Shown: in pieces, positions 24,761 to 36,920 of the stretch
Position numbering within the stretch: position 1 is the stretch's first letter
Layout: each line of letters opens with the position of its first letter
Assembly (NCBI GenBank): GCA_028023455.1
Contig: JAQFVV010013357.1
Location: 62,001-126,000, forward strand
Length of the DNA: 64,000 bases
Source: Epiperipatus broadwayi
Taxonomy: Eukaryota; Onychophora; Udeonychophora; Euonychophora; Peripatidae
Direction of reading: 5' to 3'
Program-made: the position numbers and the translations under genes
The notes under the pieces: model-generated
Database searches by the model: none
What the model was told of the DNA's origin: nothing
What the model saw: the letters and a program-made list of their open reading frames with translations, nothing else

Positions 24761-25019
24761 ATAATTTGAATACTGAATTCTTTTTATATATATTTTTTTT
24801 AAAAAAAAGTTGCAAGATATATGTATATTTTTTTTTCATGTTTGGTATGTTAAAATAATGTGCTCAAAATGTAAGATTTGTTGTTTAAAGTTAAAACCCA
24901 TGTACTACAACCATAAGTATAGTGCATATGTATTTCTTTCCTTCAATGTAATCACCTACATACCTGAGTCATATATAAAGTTTTTTGTTTTTGAGACATA
25001 TAAAAAAAATGGGTAATTA

Positions 25020-25130
25020 ATTTCTAAATCATTGATCACTCTGTGTCAGCTGGTGCTCTTATAAAAAGAAATTTTGCCAACCAGTAAAGAGTCAAATGCA
25101 AAAAGGTTGGAAGTGGAGGGTTCGAACTCA
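25020..25130 (+). mobile_element. Possible tRNA-derived SINE relic
   Basis: Ggagggttcgaactcag at 25106-25122 matches a B box, and gtcagctggtgctctt at 25046 may be a worn A box, 60 bases upstream as expected. No second copy was identified, so this is tentative. Confidence 0.4.
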
Positions 25131-25584
25131 GATAAAAAAATTATTGAGTGCAAAATTTTTTGATTTAATGCTTTTATGTATAAATTTTAAACATGTAATA
25201 ACCAGACTATGAGTTTTCTTTTCAGATGGAAGGGTGCGATCAAGAGAAACTAAAAGGTGAAATGACTAGATTAGTATAAAATCTTAAGTAAACAATTTTT
25301 TCCCCCCAGCAAGCAAAAGCTAAACTTTCAGCAAAGCTATAGTGGGGCGGAGATATAGAAAGTGGGGGAGCAGTGAGTGATTAGGCGGGAGATGATTTTT
25401 CTTAAAACACAGGGAAATAACAGAACACTTAGCAAAAAAAAAAATGAAATGTACATATAAAATTTTTTTCATTGTTCTTTTGGTCGTCACTTGAAAACTC
25501 CTAGTCAAGGCATTTTTTTTTTTCAATGTTTTTGTTTTTTGTTTCATTGTATGTGAGGAGAAATGAAGCGTGCAATCTTAGTTT

Positions 25585-25815
25585 AATATTGAGCTTCATG
25601 TTTTCACCTACTAACCTATGTTCAAACCCTATATCCCATCATGCTCCTTTTATCATGTATATATATTTTATGCATATATCTGAGATGCGCACCTAAAAAT
25701 TTATAAATTTTAACTTTCAATAACATTTTTTTAAAATTATTATTAATTCTTTTTTTTAATTATTAGTTCTTTTTTTATTAAAGTATTATAGGTGTGGCTC
25801 GAATATATATATATA
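25585..25815. repeat. Repeat family S3, copy 1 (paralogue of 49285-49480)
   Basis: Shares 'actaaccta/catgttcaaa.c.tatatccc', 'ctgagatgcgcacctaaaaatt' and 'taaagtatt.tagg.g.ggctc' with 49.3-49.48 kb. Both copies end next to a (TA)n run. On the minus strand agggtttgaacat is B-box-like, so this may be another SINE group. Confidence 0.65.
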
Positions 25816-25919
25816 GGAAAAAAAAAACTTACTAACAATATTGATTTTTAAATATTTTATTATATGTCATTCTTTAAACTTTTTCTTTCAAAGTACTTTT
25901 TTGCCTATTAAACTATAAT

Positions 25920-26160
25920 TTTCTTTTTAAATCCAAAATGGAAGATGCAATTGTAAATTGTCTAAAAATAATTAAAGGGCTGGAAACACTATTGTTTTAA
26001 TATGGGGAAGGTATTTTTAATTAAAGTTTTTACTTAAAATGGGATTAAGATTAAAGATTTTCTTTGTTATAAACATTTTTGTCAAATCTATTTCTAATCT
26101 GGAAATAGATTTGAATTTATTTTTGGACATTATCTAACAGTTGCATCTTTCAAAAACAAT
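25920..26160 (+). repeat. Repeat with small ORF start, paralogue of 54930-55165
   Basis: Aatccaaaatggaagatgcaattgtaaattgt parallels aatccaagatggagaatgaaatcgttaattgt at 54936. Both continue through 'aaacatttttgtcaaatct' and 'aatctggaaatagatttgaat'. This copy is frame-broken after about 14 codons. The conserved start context suggests both derive from an element with a protein beginning MENEIVNCPKIIK (see 54944). Family unknown. Confidence 0.6.
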
Positions 26161-26199
26161 GAACTAAGTAATTAAAAGCATTCCAGAAATACTTGAGCA

Positions 26200-28330
26200 G
26201 GGTATAAAATGGCTGGATTTTAAATCAAGAGATTATCTACTATTGAAAGAACTGCATGAACATAACCTATGCTGGTATGAAAGTTAAAAAAATAATGATG
26301 TAGTAGTAAGTCCAGTCCCAGATTTTGTCAGCCATTGCCTGGCAAATCTATGTCAGTAAAATTTTTAAAATAATGATGAAATGTTCCGAATATGGTAACA
26401 GATTAGACGGCATCAACCCTGCCCAACTCCCGTGTCCTGAACATGACCATCAAAATTACCATAAGCCAGAGAAACCTCATATAAATGAACTGCTTAACTG
26501 TTGAACTATTTTAGTTAATTCATAGCTAGCTATGCCTGTGTGGAAATTCATTTTTCATTGTGGGATTCCAACTTCCATTTGGTCTTATAATAAATTAGGT
26601 ATTATGACTCCAATTTGTTATTTCTAACCGCCTAATTTATTTCTTCTAAAACTCCAGGAACCCAATAATGTAACTCCTGCTAAATTTTAATATCTTCTAA
26701 AGTGTAATCCCCACAGCGAAATTTAAATGTAATTTAAAATATTTAATTTAATATTCTGTAAAAATATACTTGCACTTACTTAAAATCTAATGTCTTTGCT
26801 CTCTCTCTCTCTCTATTTGTTTTAAAATTATGCCTCTTTTTAATGCTAAACTTCCTTCTAATCACGGTTTAGAAAATATTATTATTAATTACTGAAAATG
26901 AAATGAATGTATGCCAATTTTTGTTCCATCTAGACAAATGCTTTACTCAAATAAATATGTTTCTACCTATTTCCTGACCAAAGTTTGTTGGTAAATAAAA
27001 ATGAATAATTCTCTAGCTCTGAAAGATTAATACTTGGAGCAATCTTTATTTTGTCGAGATGAAACCATTTTATATTATTACATCTCTTTTATATTTATGC
27101 GTATACGATTTAGTTGGGGAGAGACGTGAGATTCAAGTATGAGAGTTTTATTTAGTTTAATTATTTTATTTTTAAAGAGTGAAAGGGGGGGGGTTAGAAA
27201 ATTAGATTTATGTTAAATAATAAGAGAGAAATAGAATGTCATTTGAAATGTTAGTGGGATTTTGTGTTGAGGGGAGAGAAGTGTCTCTAATAGTTGTATT
27301 CGTAATAATAATTAATACTTATTTTATTCTCATTGGTCTGATCTTGATCAATCCATATGCATTTATGTAATCTTTATAGTTCAGCATAAATATATATTTA
27401 AATGCTAAAATATATTCTCCAGTACTTGTATTTTGCCTTGCTGGTATTTTGCTTAATTACTTGTCTTTTGTTCTGTGTGACTGCTAGATCATAACTAGAC
27501 CACGTGATAATTTCACTGGCCATAAATTTTATTTATCAGGATATGAAAGCTAAATTGGAAGACCCAAGGTAAGCGGAGCTTAGCTAGCCTTGGCGATTCT
27601 CATTCTTTCACCTGAAATATTTTAGATTTGCCAATGGCACAGACTATTCTTTCTTTATTTCTTGGTGTCACGAGAACAGGGGCAGTTGAATTGAGTCTAT
27701 TCCAGTGATGTAATATCGAATACTGGGATTTGTTAACTTTCCTTTGTCTGAGCACATTATGGTGAATTGACCCTGATCGGATTAATTTATGTATTTTAAA
27801 TCTTGAAATATTTAATTGCGAATATCACGATCCATTTATATTGTAAATGTGTCACTCTCTCCGACACTAATCCCTATAGTTTGAGTTAATCATTTCTCTC
27901 TTAAAATAAATTCAGTCATAATAAAATTGTCTAAAATAGTTTTTTAAAATATCTATTCCTATATCTCAGACTTGGGTGGGCGTCTCCCACAAATCGATAA
28001 TCGTTTACATTTGTTAGATTGGCATATAAACTATACCACTCTCTTGCCAAAGGCATAATAAATGACAGAATAGAAACTTTTATTAAATAATTTTATGAAA
28101 TCAAATCAGAGATCTTAGATAAATTATCAAAATGTTTTATTAAATATATATCTGTGAATTTAAGTGACCTGTGATTTGTCTCTATTTATTCATTGTAAAA
28201 TTATATATTTTCTAATTAATTATTGTGCTGATATTTGATGACTCAAGGTCAGACACATACCATTTTATATTTAAATAAATAGACAGTCTAATTAAAGTTA
28301 ATAATTAGAGTTAAACATACAAATTAGTTG
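26200..28330. other. Unassigned AT-rich DNA
   Basis: No frame or known element recognised. A CT microsatellite lies at 26800-26814. Segment 27480-28030 is a little less AT-rich and, read on the minus strand, has 'tatgccaatctaa' (28005-28020) in common with the long repeat at 22.8/55.8 kb. It may therefore be a third, reversed and much older copy. Confidence 0.35.
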
Positions 28331-28344
28331 AGATCCATGCTCTA

Positions 28345-28575
28345 CCGTTGATGCTAGTGGGATGGAGTGTGGAAAAGATTAATTGCTTGCCTCGAAATTG
28401 TTGTTAATTAGTTTGCAGATTTATAGAGTGGGTGAACAGGGCAGAATCCATAAGTATTCTTTATCTTTGATCTTGCATACGATTGGATTTGAGATAATTT
28501 TACCCAGGCTGTGAATCGTGTTGAGTTAACATACAATTTCGACCAGTACAGGGATTTTTTTCCGGGATTGTGTGT
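28345..28575 (+). mobile_element. Repeat family S2, divergent copy
   Basis: Contains gatcttgcatacgattggatt (compare tcttgcacatgattgga in the reversed 21.8-kb copy) and 'tttcgaccagtacagggatttttttccggg', matching the S2 3' tail (gatcggtacataggatttttttcccagg at 24.7 kb). It ends beside a TA run. Confidence 0.6.
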
Positions 28576-28824
28576 GGGAGAGCTTGTTATATATATAATA
28601 CCATCATCAAAGACACACATATGTAAATATTAAAGAATATAATAAATGGATCTGGTTAGTAGAGTCACAACATTATGGCTTATGGATATTCATGGGTCTT
28701 ATCTAGAAATATAACAGAAAGGTTGTGCATGCATGGCGGCATATTTATGTGAGCCAATCACAGATCCTAGCAGGTGCTTCTGAGAATTTATTGAAGAAAT
28801 AGACTGATATAAGTCTGCAAACGT

Positions 28825-29015
28825 TGGCAGAATCAGTTCACGAACGAAGAGCGGTTGGCTGTGCATTTACGGGGCTGGGTTTTCCAGAGCGGTCCTCATA
28901 TAAAGCCAGCTCGTATGACCAAATAAGTCCCCAGGGAGTTAAGAGCCTGGTTCTTGGACTTGGAGATATGCAATGGGGTTCGGCTTTCCGATACTCCTGG
29001 ATAAAGAAAAGCACA
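28825..29015. repeat. GC-richer block of unknown type
   Basis: About 190 bp much less AT-rich than its surroundings, with CpGs (cacgaacgaagagcgg, ggttcggctttccg), ending at a TA run like the S2 SINEs. Two overlapping reading frames on opposite strands (28824-29042 plus, 29059-28838 minus) are both probably spurious. It may be a further SINE type. Confidence 0.35.
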
Positions 29016-29059
29016 AATATATATATAATAAACAAACAATGAGGCCTATATGCACACAA

Positions 29060-30860
29060 CGCTTGGAATAATAAATATAACTTTAAAGAATATTTACTTA
29101 ATTATTGCCCACCCATTATGGAATATTCTGCGTAATGGTATAATTTAATTGCTAAACAGAAATGGATGATTTAAACTGATTAAAATACATAATTCTTTGA
29201 TATAAAGACTTCCCTTTCCCTTTACTTCATTTTATTTATAACTTCCCACACCATTAAATAAGTATAAAATTTCATTTATATATGCTATCAGTAAAATAAA
29301 TGTAATTATACATATACAAATGGGGTGGTGGTCATAAATTGGAGAATAAATAGTTTTACTTCCATTTAATAAATTTGACATTTTAGGGTTACTGCATTAT
29401 TATTTAAAAATAAAAACATTTCTTAGAAAAACAGATTTTTGCTCTGTTTTTCTATAATAACCTTACAAGATAATTACTTTGTTTTTCCCAAATTCGCAAG
29501 CATTTTGCAAAGATAAAATAAGACTTGTTTTTAATTAAACTTACTTTAATCATCCCGTAAAGTAGTAGGGAAGGAAAATAAAAAAAGAAATTACATGCTA
29601 GTGAATTTGAAGGATTATTGGCATATTTAAAATCCAAATATATAAAATACGATAATAAAAACTAAAAGATTATTGTCACATGAAAGTGAAAGAACACAGA
29701 TTAAATAGAAGCTCAATGATAAAGGAAATTAAAGTTATATAAAGAGTTACGAACAAAATAGAGGTAGGTAAATTATAAATATTTTACATAATATTAATTA
29801 TCTAATAAAATGTCAGGGCTATTATTACAGAAGGCTGAGTTTAAGAGATTCATATATTAGGCAGCGGCTAAAGTCCTTTTTACCTTGTTAAATATAGTGG
29901 CAGTCCTCGATGCTTTAGTGTCCATTAGGATTGATATACTAGATCTAGATTTTGGGATCAGTCAAGCAGGTAGCATTTACTTTTAGTCTCAACATTTGAA
30001 AGTTCATAGATACAGGATCCAGAGTTATGCTCATGGGAAAGAGCATGTTTGAATGGAGAGGAAGGTGAATTTTTCTCTACTCACTATACATAGTATTAAT
30101 AAAAACATGACCATGGATTAGATCTGCCATTGCTATTTTACGATTGTGCTCCTTTTTTGGATTCAGGTCTAACAGTATTTATACTCCTTTTCCGATGATG
30201 TTGGAAAGCACTTAGCTGCTATACCTGAGGTATTTTGTGCACTTAGTGGATCTGGAGTCTGCTGACTGGATGCATCTTTTGTTCTAGTAAGTTTTGAAAA
30301 CAATGCAGTCCTGTTACAAATTTCTTGAACAATTGTTTTAAAATATAGTCTTATGATTTTAAAACAAATTTGAAGTGGTCAAAATTTCCACTAATGGATT
30401 TTTACTTTACTGTTATAAATTATAACATTTTAGTTTGGACTGATGGTCTTCTGGTTAATTATTTTAATTGCGTTTGAGAAACTTCTTAGGAGAATTGCAT
30501 CATTTTCTGATCACCATGATTAAAATAAATAAATAATATATATAATTTTAAATATACATTAATAATATATATTTTTATTTGAAATTATGATTTTAAAAGT
30601 AATCTCCCCTCACTGAAAATATGTACATAACCATTACACATGTATACAAATTAAAATAACATTAAATATTTGTTTATTAAAATTATTTACATTAAGATAT
30701 CTATATATCCATGTCAGTTGTTTTAATAGTTAAGCTAAAAGAAAAAATATGTATTAGTAAAGATATATATGTGTGTAAGGATGTTTGGTGATAGGAGATT
30801 CTAAGTGGGCTGTGAAGCTCGATCTGAGTATCAGGTCGACTGCTTCAATATTTATACACA
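29060..30860. other. No gene recognised
   Basis: AT-rich. Nothing with a family signature was seen; small reading frames only. Confidence 0.35.
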
Positions 30861-30864
30861 TATA

Positions 30865-31336
30865 AGTGTAATAATGCTCAAGGCTAAATGGGTTTGTAAG
30901 TAATAATTAAAAACAAGTTAACAATCCCAATATTAATAACAATCAACAATCTCAAATTGTTGTCATGGCAACCTCCTTTTAACAATAAAGAAATCCACCA
31001 TCTTTAATGGTCTAATATATTTATATAGACACTAAATATTGCATCTTGATGACAGATATTGGATTTATTGATACAAAGAAGTTTAAATAAATCTCTTTAA
31101 ACAGGAAAATTTAACCTATTCTGAATATAGACTAATAACTAGTCAATTATAACATTACAAACTGCAATTATAAATTTCAAATTGCATACAAAGTAAAAGT
31201 GTCATAATGTTCAAGCTAAATGGGTTTATAAGTAATCATTAAAATCAGTTAACACTTAGAAAGTACCAATATCAATAACAATCAGCAATTTGAAATTATT
31301 GATTGGGATTGTCTAAGTACTGACTGGTTTTTAATG
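30865..31336. repeat. Diverged direct repeat with small terminal palindrome
   Basis: 'aagtgtaataatgctcaaggctaaatgggtttgtaagtaat' at 30874 recurs as 'aagtgtcataatgttcaagctaaatgggtttataagtaat' at 31196; both continue into aacaatca.caat. The second copy ends in an inverted repeat: cattaaaatcagttaacacttag (31238-31260) pairs imperfectly with ctaagtactgactggtttttaatg (31313-31336). Confidence 0.65.
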
Positions 31337-31344
31337 ATATATAT

Positions 31345-31672
31345 ATATATGATTTCATATAATTATTATTTTCGGGATATTCCCATGTAGTAAAATAGTT
31401 AAATAACTGACTCTGCAGTGCAATATCAAGTACTTTCCTCAGAGCATCCTCTTTCTCAATCCTTCCATGTAATAAAATAGAGAAATAGCTGATGTTTCAG
31501 TACAATATCAAATACCTTCTTCAGAGTGTCCTCTTTCTCAAATTCTATACCCTATGATTTGAGAAAGAGGATGCTCTGAGGGGGGTACTTGATGTTGTAC
31601 TGCAACAGTAGCGATTTAGCTATTTTACTACATAGAATACCCTGAAAATAATAATATGAAATCATTTATCTG
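31345..31672 (-). mobile_element. Palindromic element with tandem hammerhead-like units (82 bp)
   Basis: Outer arms are inverted: gatttcatataattattattttcgggatattcccatgtagt (31349-31389) against actacatagaataccctgaaaataataatatgaaatc (31628-31664). Inside are two 82-bp tandem units on the minus strand and one inverted unit on the plus strand. Each has a CTGANGA-like core, a GTAC/GTAC stem II with loop ttgatRtt and a weak stem I. Only the middle unit keeps GAAAC. This is the same architecture as the 57.3-kb element, with a shorter unit. Confidence 0.55.
31478..31540 (-). ncRNA. Candidate degenerate hammerhead, best-preserved of three
   Basis: On the minus strand: TTTGAGAAAGAGGACACT, CTGAAGA (31518-31524), a hairpin of about 19 nt with GTA/TAC pairing, GAAAC, ATC, then AGCTATTTCTC. 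GAGAAA pairs with TTTCTC as outer stem I, but the inner pairs next to the core are imperfect and stem III is minimal. Neighbouring units have GCAGA and GCAAC in place of GAAAC, so only this one might ever have been active. Confidence 0.4.
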
Positions 31673-31839
31673 TGAAAATATTGGAATATATATTGTAACC
31701 ATTTCAATCTACACCTATATCACCTTATACACATATAAATGCCCAGGTGCTAATTTTATACAAGATAGAATAAAATTTATAATTTAGGTTGCATTTTCTA
31801 ATTATGTATAAGACTCTTGTAATATTAATCTACAGCTTA

Positions 31840-31905
31840 GCTCAGTTGGGATTATAGGGTCTCATAGTCATCTAGAATGAAAATGGGGTGAGAGAAGCAT
31901 TTATA
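31840..31905 (+). mobile_element. tRNA-like A-box relic
   Basis: Agcttagctcagttgggat closely matches a tRNA D-arm/A box (TAGCTCAGTTGG), but no B box is found within 70 bp downstream. It is either a broken tRNA pseudogene or a SINE head. Confidence 0.35.
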
Positions 31906-32247
31906 AACAATAATTATATAATGTTTATTTAGTTCTATTATAAGTACTTATTTAAGTTATCAAAAAAAAAGAAATTCATGGATTAAATCAAAAATCATGA
32001 TATGTTCAATTCTCCCATCATCCAAGTACATGCCAGACCAATAACGCCACTCATCTAATATGTTTGGGGGATCACTGTAACAATAATTAATCTACAAACA
32101 TTTGATTTAGATTGCACAGCTATACCAATGTTTATTTAAATGATGAAATAATCTCAGGGCTCTATTATATGAATAATAAGTCAATTCTATTATAAGATGA
32201 TAATTAAGTAATGAAGAACTATTGTGAAACTGACAATTCTTACAATG

Positions 32248-32779
32248 AAATAAAGCAGTTGTCTTCAACCTTTTCACACCTGCTGACTGGTAAAAATAAA
32301 GATAAGGTTTCAAGGCCTGGCAAAAATAAGAATAAGGTTTTGCAGACTGGCAGAAGTCTATAGATAAATTTTCTTAAAGATGTAAACTGTTTAGTTTTAG
32401 ATGAGCATAATTATTATAACTTATCAAAACAACGTTAAATATATAAAATGAAATTATATATATATGGAGTTTGTATAATAAAAAACTTTTTTTTTAATGT
32501 TGAATTTGTTTAGAAAAGTAATAAAAAATTTAATTCTACCCCCTCCCCCACATAAACATTTGTGATAACTAAAAAAACAAATTAATTTATGTATGATTGA
32601 TTAGATTTTGTTTTCCTTCTGTTTCTTTTTTTTTTAATTGGGTAAAAATGAGATGAAAAAATAAATAAAAATTGTTTATATTAATTAAAAGTTTAAACTC
32701 TTATTATTTTGTTATTACAAACTTTCCTGCAGCCTGGCACTGGTCTGTGGACCAAGGATTGAAGAACACTGAAATAAAG
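32248..32779. mobile_element. hAT MITE with 8-bp target duplication
   Basis: A 516-bp insert (32256-32771) has ends CAGTTGTCTTCAACC and GGATTGAAGAACACTG (inverted, CAGTG/CAGTT type) and perfect 8-bp direct repeats aaataaag (32248-32255 and 32772-32779). The interior repeats 'actggtaaaaataaagataaggtttcaaggcctgg' with variation (32286-32350) and has no coding capacity. Typical non-autonomous hAT. Confidence 0.85.
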
Positions 32780-35390
32780 GATAGACAATGATAGAGATCG
32801 GGTACATTTTTATCTCACATCACCATCTATTTTAAACAAAGTAAAATCTATATCTTGGCATTATACAATGTTTGGATCAATTAATTCAATGTTATCTAGA
32901 TAGATTGCATACATTATTAAACTGATAAGTATTACAATCATATTATGTTGAACATATGTGTGTGTGGAAATGGTCAATCGAACGTATATGGCAAAATAAT
33001 TCAGAGGGAATCTTACTTCAACAAACATTTATTACAAGACCCATTCTTTTACAAACACATCGATGATGATTTAACATTAATTTCTCATTAACTACAAGCT
33101 TGACTAAATAACATTTAAATTACATAAATCCTATACACTTAATATTTAGAGGCTCTTCCTCTTATCTGTTATTTCAATATTATTTACAACTCTATCTATT
33201 GAATTATTAACAATACAAAATAATTATATATTTGTATACCAATGTTTATGTCATCTATTCTCATTCTGTGCTCTCAATGAACCATGAAAAGTGATATCAA
33301 ATAATCAACTAATGCCATTGAAATTAGTTACATATGTTCGTAAATTTATATTTACTATATAAAATTAAGTAACAATTTTATTAAAATTAGCATTAAATAA
33401 AGTAAAATTTTGTAATCCAATGTTACATTCATACCAGGAGGGTGAATTGCCATAATAATAATAAATGAAATAATGATCATGTGGGTGATACGATTTGACA
33501 AGCTACTTAGAACTTACAATTCCAGCAATGGTCTCCCTCCATATCTTTAAGTTTATCATATCTCCGAATGTGTGCGCATTTATAAATTCACAATCACAAT
33601 GCATTTATTGATTATATTTTCCATCGGTTTACTTGTGAAATGAATAAACCTCACAATACAGAGGGTACAATGAGCTAATCATTAAATTATTAATCCAACT
33701 TCAAGTATATTACAGAAATCACTAACATTTATCTGAAATAACTAACATATACTACATGATGATAATTACATGGAATGAAGAGAAAAAGCAAAATACTAAC
33801 GAATAAATATTAACATACAGGTGTGTGAGGGTTAACAAGTCTCTAAACATCAACTTAATTCATCAACATAGTAACTATCAACCTTTCTGACACAAATAGT
33901 GTGGAACCCAGCCAACTTATCATATATAAATGGGCCATCTACCACTTCACCTTAAGGAATATAATTATCGTATCATATATTATCAAATAAGGAAATATGC
34001 CACTACCAATGGCTCAATAGGTAAGTAATTAAAGGGAGCATTACTCAATCCGAATAGCATGATTATCCCTTCAATCGCCTCTCTACTCAAAGAAATCTAA
34101 TGCATTTCATATAAGACAAATCCATAAACAGATAAACTCTTAAATTTTCACACTCTTTAATGCATAGAACCAACCAAAACCGATAGAAAAACAAATAAAC
34201 ATAAATCTAATTCTTATAAAATAGCTTATGACAGTGAGCACACACGTGAACATATAATCATGTATGGATTTTTTTCGAAATCACATCAGGCAATAAAATG
34301 CTATATTAGCATTAATTAAATTATAAATGAATCTAATACCTATAAAAAATTATAAATGTCAACTTTCAAATTAATGTAAATAGTATCAAGTAAGCCTGAT
34401 CATTCAGAAAAATTGGCATAAACATTTCCATGTATCTATTTATTATTACCAACTAATGAATAATAATAAAGCACTCAATTTGCTTCGATAACATAAGCAC
34501 GGGAATATAACATTTTTACATAATACAATAAAAAAAAAAATTACCGGTTTGGTATAATTTATACCAAAATCTCCGAGACAATCTAGAGAAGATTAGGCAA
34601 ATAAATACATAATAATAAATCAAATTAATACCAAACTAAACATAAAAAATATATACCTATCTATCATATGAAATGGGAAGAAATACATGTCAAACCTTCC
34701 ATCATTAAAATAAAAGTTTCCCTTTTCTCTTTTGTTTTCTTTTAGTTCACACTTAGAAGCATACACATAGCTCACAATGATGATGAATAAACAAACATAT
34801 AAACATTACTCCTGCAGGTTATACATGAATTTGGCAGAACAGAAATAATCTCCAATGTTCTTAGGACTTCCTAATGGACATTACAAGCAGCTTATGCACA
34901 TATTTGAATCAATTTATTTGTCAAAATCTCCAAAGCTCCGCAAGATTATCCAAATAAATGTTTATGATTCATGCTATTTTCAACTATGTTCCATCTAAAT
35001 TTTCCAGCATTTAATAAAATTTAATAACAATAAGTTCTGGGTTATTTGGTCATCCATGCTTATACACATTTCTGACAAATAATTATCGAATATCTTTAAG
35101 TCACGCATTCTATCACTCATCTATAGGTGTGAATGGAAAGATAATTTGGTATACATAACTATTCTAATAATGTAAAGTATTAGAACGAATAATTTTCCTG
35201 TTTCAGCCTTATTTTACACAATAAAAATAGAAAACTTATTAAATGAGAGACAATAAAACATTTCATTAGACAGTTCAGCATAATTTTTCCAATTATTATC
35301 ATTATTGTTAATTTATGTATTTCCAGTATCACACTATTCATTATAAGTAAGTTATAGCAAAATTGTATTAGCAATTTTTTATATAATATT
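32780..35390. other. Long AT-rich, T-rich-strand repeat-like tract without genes
   Basis: No frame above 64 codons. Minus-strand text such as gtaataaatgtttgttgaag (33025-33045) resembles a polyadenylation site like those in the LTR-like units at 41.7, 49.7 and 52.1 kb, so part of this tract may be another such unit. Limits are not visible. Confidence 0.3.
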
Positions 35391-35398
35391 CATGCATT

Positions 35399-36023
35399 TT
35401 GAATAAAAGTAAATTTAAATTGTTAGTTGATAAGAGTTGGAGCTGGTGTACCTTTAAAAGTTTAGCCTTCCATATTGAACAATCATATTCTGTGTCCTTC
35501 ACAATTACATGTCCTACAGAAAATATTTCAGCATATGTTGATAATTTTATTAAATTTATTCCACCATCTTTTAATTCTTATGTTAAAGATACCACTCATT
35601 TTCTTTATGTGTTAGAGAATATTAAATCTGAATTACCAGATGATTATTTTTTGGTTACTTTGGATATTGTATCACTGTACACTAATATACCTCATGATGA
35701 TGGAGTTGAGGCTATTAAATGTGCTTTACAAGATAGAAAGTATGATCATGGTCTTATTACTACTATGGTTGAATTAATATATTTGTTTTTAAGAAATATT
35801 ATTTTTGATTCTAGATACTATTTACAGAAACAAGGTACTGCAATGGGTACAAAGATGGCACCAAGTTATGCGAATATTTTTATGGAAAAACTGGAATCCT
35901 CTATGCTTGAAAATGCTAGGCTGAAACCTCATACTTGGCTTAGATATGTAGATGATATTTTCATGATGTGGCCACATAATGAAGTCGAACTTCATAATTT
36001 TTTAAGTTATTTAAATAATTTTA
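35399..36023 (+). pseudogene. Penelope-like RT, N-terminal/palm part, split by foldback insert
   Basis: The 208-codon open frame encodes the PLE RT core: TCPTENISAYVDNFI and SYVKDTTHFL (fingers), then LVTLDIVSLYTNIPHDDGVEAI, RT motif A with the catalytic Asp. QGTAMGTKMAPSYANIFM follows (the QGxxMGTxMAPsYANlFM signature shared by PLEs), then WLRYVDDIFMMW with the YVDD at 35945-35956. These catalytic motifs are intact, making it the best-preserved PLE in the window. The frame is cut after SYLNNF by the palindromic insert at 36024-36288, and resumes in the same phase at 36322. Sequence before TCPTEN does not match the usual 'RP(I/V)VSG' start well, so the 5' end is truncated or rearranged. Confidence 0.88.
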
Positions 36024-36301
36024 TGTAATAGTAATATTAGCCATTAAGCCAATGCACATGCGCTTTAAACATAAATTATAAATGAATACTCAATCTTTCC
36101 AGACAAGAGATATAGTATTTTAGAAAAAAAGGAATGATCCATTCTTTCTAAAATACTAAATCTCGTGTCTGGAAAGATTGAGTATTCATTTATAATTTAT
36201 GTTTAAAGCGCATGTGCATTGGCTTAATGGCTAATATTACTATTACATAAAAAAAAAAAAACATAGCGCTATATAAAATAATATCTCATTAAATAATTTT
36301 A
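36011..36301. mobile_element. Palindromic foldback insert inside the PLE RT, 13-bp target duplication
   Basis: Identical ttaaataatttta repeats (36011-36023, 36289-36301) bracket a 265-bp insert. Its first 222 bp is an almost perfect palindrome (arms of about 104 bp, spacer about 14 bp around 36128). Then come a run of 13 A and a 28-bp unpaired tail on the right only. There is no hammerhead motif and no ORF. The A-run, one-sided tail and 13-bp duplication point to retrotransposition of a snap-back RNA or cDNA. Confidence 0.85.
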
Positions 36302-36920
36302 ATAAAAATATTAATTTTGCAATGAACTTTTCGAAATCAATTGCTCATTTTCTTGATGTTGAAGTTATTTACACTAATAGAGTTCTTACTACTACTGTAT
36401 ATAGGAAACCAACTGATAATAACCGCTATCTATATTTTTATAGTAACCATCCTAAACATTTAAAGGCTAATATTCCATATAGTCAATTTTTAAGAATGAA
36501 GAAGATTTGTAATGATGAGAAACTTCTTCAACAAAATAATAACATTTTTTATAATAGATTGATCAATATGAGGCATATTAAGACATTGTTGGATAATGCG
36601 GTAAGGAGATCTTTTTTAATTGATAGAAACTTCTTTTATCTAAAAAGAGTAAAAAACAGTTAGATGTTCCGCCATTGGATCTTACTGTCAATAGAGATTT
36701 ACCTAATATTAAACGGATATTGGTGAAACATTTCAACATATTACACTCTAAAGATTATTTAAAATCTTATTTTCTCCGATCCACCTAAGGTAGTATATCA
36801 AAAATATAGGTCACTTAGAGATATACTTGTCAAACAAATTTTATTACAAGTTCTGTACAGGAAAAAGGATGTTATCCATGTGAGGATAAAAGATGTTTTA
36901 CACGTAAACATATTGTTGTG
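36302..36920 (+). pseudogene. Penelope-like RT thumb and linker, continued
   Basis: Downstream of the foldback insert the frame continues with SKSIAHFLDVEVIY (the PLE 'FLDv.i' strand), TTVYRKPTDNNRYLYFYSNH and HPKHLKANIPYSQFLRMKKIC. These are the conserved 'T..yrKpTd...yL...S.HP....siPyg...R.r.iC' block of PLE and related RTs. The 113-codon frame stops at 36661. The linker to the endonuclease (36662-36917) needs at least one frameshift; text corresponding to 'RPPKVVYQKYRSLRDILVK' at about 36780-36830 is recognisable. Confidence 0.85.

Noticed and set aside
31840-31905. Functional tRNA gene
   Set aside because: Only a D-arm-like sequence is present; no acceptor pairing, anticodon arm or T-arm could be formed.
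36024-36288. Hammerhead ribozyme in the PLE palindrome
   Set aside because: Neither strand contains a CTGANGA core or a GAAAC partner in a compatible position.
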